Below are positions 1 to 5,129 of a stretch of 6,091 nucleotides of DNA, one piece after another. The position numbers and the translations under genes are program-made. Each line of letters opens with the position of its first letter. Position 1 is the first letter of the stretch. Source of the stretch: Ignavibacteria bacterium (GTDB taxonomy: Bacteria; Bacteroidota; Ignavibacteria; Ignavibacteriales; Ignavibacteriaceae); contig JAUSIA010000184.1 of NCBI GenBank assembly GCA_030648225.1, positions 1-6,091 on the forward strand, given 5' to 3'. The notes below the pieces were generated by a model. The model saw nothing but the letters and a program-made list of their open reading frames with translations, was not told where the DNA came from and made no database searches.

Positions 1-159
1 ATGTTTTTTCAGGCTTTCAATGTATCCCTTTATAGCATCCTGAATGTTTTCTATTGCTTCTTCCCTTGTTTTTCCCTGTGAGATACATCCGGGTAAAGTG
101 GGACATTCAGCTACAAAATAATCATCTTCATCTTTTTGAACTATGATTCTAAATTTCAT
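1..159 (-). CDS. HicB-like antitoxin family protein, N-terminal 53 residues (runs off the left edge)
   Basis: The minus strand reads from ATG at 159 without a stop to base 1, starting MKFRIIVQKDEDDYF and continuing through VAECPTLPGC to an ISQGKTREEAIENIQDAI segment. This is the partial RNase H-like fold of the HicB/UPF0150 family: an N-terminal beta hairpin, the GCxSQGxTxEEA turn (about residues 24-35), then a helix (about 33-50). Full-length short members are about 70 residues, so roughly 15-20 residues lie outside the window. Family knowledge: HicB proteins neutralise HicA, an mRNA-cleaving toxin, but many short members occur without an obvious toxin. No hicA lies upstream in 160-441, so any partner must follow beyond base 1. 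AGAGG at 166-170, 6 nt before the ATG, supports the start. The family is clear; an antitoxin role is inferred. Confidence 0.85.
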   Translation of the reverse strand, partial: MKFRIIVQKDEDDYFVAECPTLPGCISQGKTREEAIENIQDAIKGYIESLKKH

Positions 160-165
160 ACTTAA

Positions 166-170
166 CCTCT
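166..170 (-). promoter_or_regulatory. Ribosome-binding site of the HicB-like gene
   Basis: AGAGG on the minus strand (part of AAAGAGG), with 6 nt before the ATG at 159. It fixes the start of this partial gene, whose C-terminus cannot be used to judge its length. Confidence 0.6.
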
Positions 171-224
171 TTGTTTTCCCGTAAAATATATAACTAAAGT
201 TTTAGAAATGAAAGATTAAAGATT

Positions 225-230
225 ATTATA
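225..230 (-). promoter_or_regulatory. Candidate -10 element for the HicB-like gene
   Basis: The minus strand has a perfect TATAAT here, about 66 nt before the ATG at 159. No recognisable -35 lies 16-18 bp upstream; that position instead falls in an A/T tract (244-254, AAAAAATTTTT). In such AT-rich intergenic DNA a TATAAT can occur by chance, so this is only a candidate. The three palindromes at 263-365 lie directly upstream of it. Confidence 0.25.
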
Positions 231-262
231 GAAATAAATAATTAAAAAATTTTTATAAAGGT

Positions 263-280
263 AAACCGTTTAAACGGTTT
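263..280. repeat. Perfect 18-bp palindrome (first of three evenly spaced)
   Basis: AAACCGTTTAAACGGTTT equals its own reverse complement; its centre is at 271.5. It shares the layout AAC...TTAA...GTT with the two palindromes to its right (302-327 and 350-365), and its centre is exactly 43 bp from the next one. It could form a hairpin or cruciform, or be a dimer-binding site. No run of U follows on the minus strand, so it does not look like a classical terminator for the upstream operon. Function unknown. Confidence 0.8.
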
Positions 281-301
281 TTAATGTAGTCTTTCTTTTA
301 T

Positions 302-327
302 TAACCCACGACTTAAGTCGTGGGTTA
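302..327. repeat. Perfect 26-bp palindrome, REP-like (second of three)
   Basis: The half-site TAACCCACGACTT is followed immediately by its exact reverse complement, with no spacer; centre 314.5. As RNA or single-stranded DNA it would fold into a stem of about 11 bp with a 4-nt TTAA loop. Compact intergenic palindromes with a CCCACGAC-type arm resemble REP sequences mobilised by IS200/IS605-like Y1 (RAYT) transposases. That resemblance is from memory; no transposase gene is in the window. A 26-bp perfect palindrome is very unlikely by chance. Confidence 0.8.
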
Positions 328-349
328 CTGTATATATGAAAATTTAATG

Positions 350-365
350 AACTGTTTTAACAGTT
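350..365. repeat. 16-bp near-perfect palindrome (third of three)
   Basis: AACTGTTTTAACAGTT has 7-bp arms (AACTGTT and AACAGTT) around a central TT; centre 357.5, exactly 43 bp from the centre of the 302-327 palindrome. On the plus strand it runs into five T (364-368), giving a weak terminator-like shape. No plus-strand gene lies to its left within the window, so terminator function there has no context. On the minus strand, downstream of the surE operon, no T-run follows. Confidence 0.7.
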
Positions 366-385
366 TTTCTATAATTATTTCTCAG

Positions 386-398
386 CTGTCTCAGACAG
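386..398. repeat. 13-nt odd palindrome CTGTCTCAGACAG
   Basis: Arms CTGTCT (386-391) and AGACAG (393-398) flank one central base. It is the first structured element downstream of the stop of the VWA-protein gene (stop at 442-444, minus strand), about 44 nt after it. As RNA it gives a short 5-bp stem with a 3-nt loop and no following U-run, so it would be a poor intrinsic terminator alone. It does not share the AAC...TTAA...GTT layout or the 43-bp spacing of the three palindromes to its left. Confidence 0.5.
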
Positions 399-411
399 GT
401 TACAATCTTGC

Positions 412-436
412 ATCTTGTAATTTATTATCTTGTAAT
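412..436. repeat. Short direct repeat ATCTTGTAAT (two copies, 15-bp offset)
   Basis: ATCTTGTAAT occurs at 412-421 and again at 427-436, with a partial ATCTTG at 405-410. TTACAA (400-405) and TTGTAA (415-420) also make a small inverted pair. The cluster lies just after the stop of the VWA-protein gene. It looks like a decayed micro-repeat; no function can be assigned. Confidence 0.5.
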
Positions 437-441
437 CCGAA

Positions 442-2592
442 TTAAAGCATCCCCGCCCGTTTCCTTAAAAACCACTCCAAACCCAAAAGTAAAATTATAA
501 CTGCCATTAGCCATTCACTCGACCATAAACTTATTTCACTTGTTTCAATTTTTTCTTTAGATGCATTCTCATTTATTCTTTTTAATAATGGGAAAAGATC
601 GGAATAATTATTCTGATCAAAATATTCTCCGCCTGTTCTGTCAGCAAGCGAGCTGAGAAATTCATAATTCATTCTCGGGTTTATCATTTCAATATCAACT
701 TCACCCATGTTAAAAGAGCCGTCATCTTTTCCTAATGAAACATTCTCTAATTTTGCTTCTCCTGAAAAAGAATAATCACCGCCTTTGTTTGTTTCAAATA
801 CTCCTTCATAAAGTCCGTTTCCAACAGAGCTAAGAATAATTTCAGAAGTTTGCTTATTGCCAGTTATATTAACTTTAACCTCTGAATCGGAAACAGGATT
901 AAAAGTTTCATCATAAACCTGTGCAGCAAACTCAACCTGCTCACCCAAAGAATAAATCTTTTTAGATGTTGAAATCTTAACCTGTTTCTGATCTTCAGTT
1001 GTGTTAAGCCATTTAACTGAACTAACAATAAACCTGTCAAACAAATCAAAATCTTTCATTGTAGTCTGCAGCTTCCATTTCCAGATCTCTTTTGCAAGCA
1101 AAGCAATAGATTTTTTATTCCCAAGCTTTCTTGAAACAATCAAAGGATTATCAGAAGGAACATTTTTTATTTTGGAACGGGCAATTAACTCACTCTCAGG
1201 TTTCAAAGTAATTTTAATATCGGGTTGAAAAACCGGAGGCAGATTTTCCCAGGCAGCGATTGGATTTTGCATCTTATTCTGAAGAAGTGGATTCCTCGAC
1301 TGATTGCCAATAATATTTGGCTGCACTTCAGAATAAAATGAAGATTTCTGACTAAGATTAACCGGCAATTCTCTCTGAAGACGGTTTAATTTTTCAAAAT
1401 CAATTCCTGAAGAAAGAGTAAGAAAGAAAGGTATGCTGCCATTAAAAATTTTATCCTGAACTTTATTCAAAAAATTATTTGATGTTTCCTTTGAGGGAAA
1501 ACCAATTAGAAAGAGAATATCAGCACTGTCAAGAAGCCTGTCGGGATTTTCTTTTTCAAGAAATTTATCAGCAGAGATTTGTGTTAAAGAATTTACTTTA
1601 AAATTATCATCAGTCTGGAGTGAGTTTTTTATAAAAGAAATATCAGATGAAGGACTTCCTGCAAGTAGAAGAATATTTATTTTATTATCAAGGACATTTA
1701 CATAAAAAACTTTTTTATTGTTTGCAGTTGTAAATTCTCCATCAAGAGAAGAAGCTTCTAATGTTAATTTCTTTTCTCCGCTTGAAGAAGGTTTATATTC
1801 AAATTCAATATTCTGAATCCCTTCCTGGCTAAGTGTAATATTCTTTTGCTCAACAAGTATATTCTGTCCATACAAAGTAACGCTTATCCCTTCTCCGCCA
1901 AACCCTGTATTGTTTATTGTTGTAAGAATAGTTGTAGGTGTTTCAGCATAGATATATTCATTGAAGAGAACATTTCTTATCTCAATATCTTTTCTTTTTG
2001 AAGAGTCTCCAACTCCTATAGTAAAAACCGGAATGTTTAATTTCTCTGCTGTGTAAAGAGGATTTGATCCGTCAGTTATTACTCCATCACTTATAATTGT
2101 AACTGATGAGATGTTCTTATTTTGTTTATCAATAAAAGAAAAAATGTTTGAGAAATTTGTACCGCCTTCAGAAAAATTAATGTTCTCCAATTGTTCCGGA
2201 TCAGGTTGAGAGACGTCATTTCCAAAGAGATTCATTTGTAATCCATTCTCTTCAAAATTATTTTCAATATCATCTATAAAATCTCTTACAGTTTCTTCTC
2301 TCTTTGTTCCATCATCAATTTTAATTGAACGGGAGTTATCAATAAAGACAAGATTTACAGGCTCAATCACAATTTTTTTTGCAAGTGTAAGCATTGGTTC
2401 AAAAACAATGAAGAGCATAAGAAGCAAAGCAGTAAAGCGTATAAGTATCAGGAAAATTTTCCTGGATAAATCTATTACAGGCACAGTATACCTGTAAATG
2501 AAAAATGTAAAACCGGCAGCAATTAAAAAAAATAATACCAGCAAGAAGGGATTGATTGAAAATGTGAGATCAATCTTTTCAATTCCGAACAT
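442..2592 (-). CDS. Membrane-anchored VWA-domain protein with glutamine-amidotransferase-like middle region
   Basis: A 716-residue protein. Two N-terminal membrane helices (about 13-33 and 46-66) precede a VWA domain (about 80-195) with a complete MIDAS metal site: D85-N-S87-R-S89, T145 in GGTNFS, and D169 in IISDG. Next come a beta-rich CARDB/Ig-like stretch (about 203-300) and an alpha/beta region (about 303-395, starting KINILLLAGSPSSD). The latter resembles the class I glutamine amidotransferase-like fold found in large VWA proteins; I see no convincing Cys-His-Glu triad, so it is probably non-enzymatic. A second Ig-like region (about 537-620) and a C-terminal helix (about 694-708, then RKR) follow. 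The large central part probably faces the periplasm. Role unknown; relatives are loosely called BatA-like or aerotolerance-related. Last gene of the surE operon: its ATG shares one base with the preceding TGA (TGATG), and GGAGA lies 12 nt upstream. Domain calls outside VWA are inferred. Confidence 0.85.
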   Translation of the reverse strand: MFGIEKIDLTFSINPFLLVLFFLIAAGFTFFIYRYTVPVIDLSRKIFLILIRFTALLLMLFIVFEPMLTLAKKIVIEPVNLVFIDNSRSIKIDDGTKREETVRDFIDDIENNFEENGLQMNLFGNDVSQPDPEQLENINFSEGGTNFSNIFSFIDKQNKNISSVTIISDGVITDGSNPLYTAEKLNIPVFTIGVGDSSKRKDIEIRNVLFNEYIYAETPTTILTTINNTGFGGEGISVTLYGQNILVEQKNITLSQEGIQNIEFEYKPSSSGEKKLTLEASSLDGEFTTANNKKVFYVNVLDNKINILLLAGSPSSDISFIKNSLQTDDNFKVNSLTQISADKFLEKENPDRLLDSADILFLIGFPSKETSNNFLNKVQDKIFNGSIPFFLTLSSGIDFEKLNRLQRELPVNLSQKSSFYSEVQPNIIGNQSRNPLLQNKMQNPIAAWENLPPVFQPDIKITLKPESELIARSKIKNVPSDNPLIVSRKLGNKKSIALLAKEIWKWKLQTTMKDFDLFDRFIVSSVKWLNTTEDQKQVKISTSKKIYSLGEQVEFAAQVYDETFNPVSDSEVKVNITGNKQTSEIILSSVGNGLYEGVFETNKGGDYSFSGEAKLENVSLGKDDGSFNMGEVDIEMINPRMNYEFLSSLADRTGGEYFDQNNYSDLFPLLKRINENASKEKIETSEISLWSSEWLMAVIILLLGLEWFLRKRAGML

Positions 2593-3479
2593 CAGAAAAT
2601 AATTTCTCCTTTAAGAACAGTAACAGCATTACCGCTAATGTATAACTCATTTTTATCGTGATAATATGAAACACCAATTCTTCCTTTTCTTCCCAAAACA
2701 TCTCCCTGTTCAAAAGTAACGGAGGTTTCCTTTCCTGAATATTTTAAAAATCCAAGTCTTTCTAAAACCAAAAGGAGAGGGCCATTTGTTGAGCCGGTTA
2801 CAGGGTCTTCATCAATTCCATGAGATGGAGTAAAATAACGGCTATGGGCAAAATTATTTTTATCAACTGTTTCGGGTGTGAAAACAACTACACCCCCAAG
2901 ATTTTTTTCAAGAGATAATTCTTTCAGTGCTTTGAAATCAGGTTTAAGCTTATGGAGTTCCTTAAGCTCTTTTATATGTATATAAACATTTTTATTAGAG
3001 AGTTGAATGAATGGCACTTTATCATCCAGCATAGTTGGGTGAATTCCCAATATAGAGATTAATTCCTGTTTACATTCCTCAAACTCTTCCATATCGAAAA
3101 TCGGTATCTGCATAAAATACCTTCCGTTTTCGGCTTTGCACTTTAAAAGTCCGGAAAGTGTTTGGAAAGTTAAATCCTGTTTTTCATTAAGTTTTTTTTC
3201 TTCATAAAGAAAATGAAGAGAGGCTATTGTACCATGTCCGCACAATTCAACTTCAGTAGTTGGAGTAAACCACTTTAATTCATAATCAGCTTTATCGGAC
3301 ATGTCTGCCGACAATGCAGGTTTTGAAAGGAAAGCAGTTTCAGAGAGATTCATTTCTCTTGCAATAAATTGCATTTCTTCTCTGCTCAACTCATTTGAAA
3401 AAGTTACACCTGCAGGATTACCGGAAAAAGGTTTATCTGTAAATGAATCTATCTGGTAAATTTTAATTTTTTTTGGCAT
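2592..3479 (-). CDS. PhzF family isomerase/epimerase-like protein
   Basis: The 295-residue product has the PhzF (diaminopimelate epimerase-like) two-lobed fold. The N-terminus reads KIYQIDSFTDKPFSGNPAGV, followed by the catalytic-glutamate motif NLSETAF (E47), ELCGHGT (78-84), and in the second lobe DEDPVTGSTNG (223-233). These match the active-site motifs of PhzF, whose glutamate acts as general acid/base; the full motif set and typical length suggest an active enzyme. In phenazine producers PhzF isomerises a dihydro-hydroxyanthranilate, but no other phz gene is here, so the substrate is unknown. I chose ATG at 3479, which overlaps the surE stop by 17 nt. A TTG at 3494 would add five residues (overlap 32 nt), but homologues normally begin close to the KIYQIDSF segment. 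The stop shares one base with the next gene's ATG. Probably cytoplasmic. Confidence 0.93.
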   Translation of the reverse strand: MPKKIKIYQIDSFTDKPFSGNPAGVTFSNELSREEMQFIAREMNLSETAFLSKPALSADMSDKADYELKWFTPTTEVELCGHGTIASLHFLYEEKKLNEKQDLTFQTLSGLLKCKAENGRYFMQIPIFDMEEFEECKQELISILGIHPTMLDDKVPFIQLSNKNVYIHIKELKELHKLKPDFKALKELSLEKNLGGVVVFTPETVDKNNFAHSRYFTPSHGIDEDPVTGSTNGPLLLVLERLGFLKYSGKETSVTFEQGDVLGRKGRIGVSYYHDKNELYISGNAVTVLKGEIIF

Positions 3480-4242
3480 CGAAAAGTCTTTCAATATTCC
3501 AGTTCTTCATCATATCAAAAGTTTTATAATCTGTCAGGTCAAAATGAATTGGGGTAACTGAGATATAATTCTTTTTTATTGCAGCCTGGTCTGTTTCCAT
3601 TTCGATATCGACTTCCTTTAAGTTACCTGTAAGCCAGTAATAATCTCTTCCGTAAGGATCTTTCCGTTGTTCATACATATCATCCCATTTAGATTTCCCC
3701 TGTCTTGTCAGTAAAATTCCTGCAATCTGATCTTCAGGAATATCAGGAACATTAACATTTAGTAAAGTACCAACAGGAAGTTCCTTTCCTGCAATTTCCT
3801 GTGCAAGCATTTTTGCAACTTTAGCTGCAAAATTAAAATCAGTTGCAGCGTGGCTTGTTAGAGAAATAGCAATTGAAGGGATATCCATTATTGCAGCTTC
3901 TCTTGCTGCAGAAACAGTTCCTGAATAGATAATATTAATTGCAGTATTGGAACCATTATTTATTCCTGATATAACAATATCGGGTGGAGTTTTCATTATA
4001 TTTTTAATTCCCATCTTAACACAATCGGCAGGAGTGCCGTCAACTGCATACCCAAAAAATTCACCATTCTTATGATACTTAATCACTCTCAACGGAACCT
4101 GCATTGTAATAGCATGACCAACTGCACTTTGTTCTTTCAAAGGTGCAACAACTGTAACTTCGCCAATCTCTTTCAGAGTTTTTACTAAAGCAAAAATGCC
4201 AGGGGAGTCAATTCCATCATCGTTAGATACTAATATATTCAA
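3463..4242 (-). CDS. surE: 5'/3'-nucleotidase SurE
   Basis: A 259-residue SurE, a usual length. SurE removes phosphate from nucleoside 5'- and 3'-monophosphates, and often from short polyphosphate, in a metal-dependent cytoplasmic reaction; it is linked to stationary-phase survival. The metal ligands are present: D8 and D9 in VSNDDGID, S39 in EQSAVGH, and N95 in SGINNGSN. The VDGTPADCV (68-76) and YSGTVSAAREA (106-116) signatures are also intact, and the C-terminal swapped tail (SVTPIHFDLTDY) is typical. Translation starts at a TTG at 4242, which places the canonical N-terminus MNILVSNDDG exactly; an in-frame TGA lies just upstream and no ATG is available. AGAGGA at 4249-4254 supports it. First gene of the minus-strand operon with the PhzF-like and VWA genes, divergent from pgeF. 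Confidence 0.97.
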   Translation of the reverse strand: MNILVSNDDGIDSPGIFALVKTLKEIGEVTVVAPLKEQSAVGHAITMQVPLRVIKYHKNGEFFGYAVDGTPADCVKMGIKNIMKTPPDIVISGINNGSNTAINIIYSGTVSAAREAAIMDIPSIAISLTSHAATDFNFAAKVAKMLAQEIAGKELPVGTLLNVNVPDIPEDQIAGILLTRQGKSKWDDMYEQRKDPYGRDYYWLTGNLKEVDIEMETDQAAIKKNYISVTPIHFDLTDYKTFDMMKNWNIERLFDAKKN

Positions 4243-4248
4243 AAGAAA

Positions 4249-4254
4249 TCCTCT
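4249..4254 (-). promoter_or_regulatory. Ribosome-binding site deciding the TTG start of surE
   Basis: AGAGGA on the minus strand, 6 nt before the TTG at 4242. It is the strong signal that makes the non-ATG start credible; the next upstream in-frame codons run into a TGA. Confidence 0.75.
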
Positions 4255-4277
4255 ATTGTTTCAATAAATATGAATTA

Positions 4278-4306
4278 AATATAACATTAGCCTTATAGAG
4301 TAACAA
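4278..4306 (-). promoter_or_regulatory. Candidate sigma-70-type promoter of the surE operon
   Basis: On the minus strand the -35 TTGTTA (4301-4306) is separated by exactly 17 bp from the -10 TATATT (4278-4283). The -10 is preceded by TGT, giving an extended -10 (TGnTATATT). Matches to consensus are 4/6 and 5/6. Transcription would begin near 4271, leaving a leader of about 28 nt that contains the AGAGGA ribosome-binding site. If the host uses a Bacteroidota-type -33/-7 promoter instead, this match would carry less weight. Confidence 0.5.
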
Positions 4307-4373
4307 TTGAATATGAAGTTCATAATAAGTCTCTGATAATTTCTTCCTGATTAATAATTTTTATGTATTTTAG

Positions 4374-4384
4374 TGTAATAATAT
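4374..4384 (+). promoter_or_regulatory. Weak -10 candidate for pgeF
   Basis: TGTAATAAT (TG at 4374-4375, AATAAT at 4377-4382) resembles an extended -10, and the overlapping TAATAT at 4379-4384 is a second option. Either would place the transcript start within a few bases of the pgeF ATG at 4392, implying a very short or absent leader. No -35 is recognisable at the right distance, and the surroundings are strongly AT-rich, so this is tentative. Confidence 0.2.
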
Positions 4385-4391
4385 TTTCATT

Positions 4392-5129
4392 ATGCTGATA
4401 TTAAAACCTCACATCTTTAACAGATACCCCGAAATATTATCGGGTGTAAGTACCAAAATCGGAGCCGCAAGAACAGCTCCTTATTTTTTCAATATGTCGA
4501 TCTCCGTTGGTGGTGATGAAAATATTGTAAAGGAAAACAGAAAATTATTTTTTGAAAATTTAGGATTAACCCCGGGAAATGTTGCATATCAAAAACAGGT
4601 ACATGGAAATGATATTTCTTTTGTAACAAAAGGAGGACTTGCCGGAGAAAGTGATTCGATGATTACAGATAATCCGGGAATAGCACTTGCAGTAAGTATT
4701 GCAGATTGTGTCCCATTACTTCTGTATGATCCTGCAAAAAAAATTATTGCAGGAGTCCATTCAGGATGGAGAGGAACTGAAAAGAAAATCCTTCTCAAAA
4801 CTTTAAAAAAATTAGAAGAATTTAGCTGTTCAACTGAAAATATTGTTGCATATATAGGTCCCTCAATCAGTAAAAATATTTATGAAGTTGGAAAAGAAGT
4901 AGCCGAACTTTTTGATAAAAAATATATTGAAGGAAAAGGGAGCAAATTCTTTCTGGATGTAGCGGGAGTGAATCTGGATATATTGTTAAACTCTGGTGTA
5001 AGAAAAAATAATATTCAGGTTTCGCAGTTATGTACGTTTGCTATGGAAGATATTCTTCATTCATACAGAAGAGATGGGGAAAGATCTGGCCGCTCGCTTG
5101 CAGTTATAGCAATGAAGGATTCTGATTGA
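4392..5129 (+). CDS. pgeF: Peptidoglycan editing factor PgeF (YfiH / laccase-domain family)
   Basis: The 245-residue product is a complete member of the YfiH/multicopper-polyphenol-oxidase-like (LACC1) family. The metal-binding triad is present: H71 in KQVHG, C106 in ADCVPLLL, and H123 in GVHSGWRGT. YIGPSIS (154-160) and the C-terminal SYRRDGERSGR (224-234) are also typical. In E. coli, PgeF removes L-Ser misincorporated into UDP-MurNAc during cell-wall precursor synthesis; animal and some bacterial relatives act on purine nucleosides. Despite the old laccase name, only one metal site is expected. It is cytoplasmic, with no signal peptide. The ATG is the only sensible start (an in-frame TAG lies upstream), but no Shine-Dalgarno sequence precedes it, the leader being pure A/T. 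It is first in a plus-strand unit and overlaps the next gene by 4 nt. Function is assigned from the family. Confidence 0.95.
   Translation: MLILKPHIFNRYPEILSGVSTKIGAARTAPYFFNMSISVGGDENIVKENRKLFFENLGLTPGNVAYQKQVHGNDISFVTKGGLAGESDSMITDNPGIALAVSIADCVPLLLYDPAKKIIAGVHSGWRGTEKKILLKTLKKLEEFSCSTENIVAYIGPSISKNIYEVGKEVAELFDKKYIEGKGSKFFLDVAGVNLDILLNSGVRKNNIQVSQLCTFAMEDILHSYRRDGERSGRSLAVIAMKDSD
5114..5119 (+). promoter_or_regulatory. Ribosome-binding site deciding the TTG start of the EamA gene
   Basis: GAAGGA inside the end of pgeF, 6 nt before the TTG at 5126. It supports a TTG start embedded in the pgeF stop (TTGA); the next in-frame ATG would delete the first two membrane helices. Confidence 0.7.

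Noticed and set aside
263..365. Evenly spaced palindromic repeats as a mini-CRISPR
   Set aside because: The three palindromes differ in sequence and length (18, 26, 16 nt), the gaps are only 21-22 bp, and no cas gene is present; CRISPR repeats would be nearly identical.
350..368. Intrinsic terminator (hairpin plus T-run) on the plus strand
   Set aside because: No plus-strand gene lies to its left in the window, the stem is short and AT-rich, and on the minus strand, where the surE operon would need a terminator, no T-run follows.
864..1228. Open frames of 61 and 75 codons inside the VWA-protein gene
   Set aside because: Both overlap a well-supported VWA gene in other frames or on the opposite strand, have no recognisable family or ribosome-binding site, and look like chance frames.
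2592..3479. Evidence for phenazine biosynthesis
   Set aside because: Only a PhzF-family protein is present, and the family is widespread in organisms without phenazines; no phzA, B, D, E or G neighbours exist here.
4243..4391. Riboswitch or small RNA in the divergent intergenic region
   Set aside because: The 149 bp are AT-rich with no stable stem pairs or known aptamer signature; promoter elements and the surE ribosome-binding site explain what can be seen.
4589..4798. A 69-codon minus-strand frame within pgeF
   Set aside because: It lies antisense to the most conserved part of pgeF (H71 to H123), so it is explained as a shadow of that gene.
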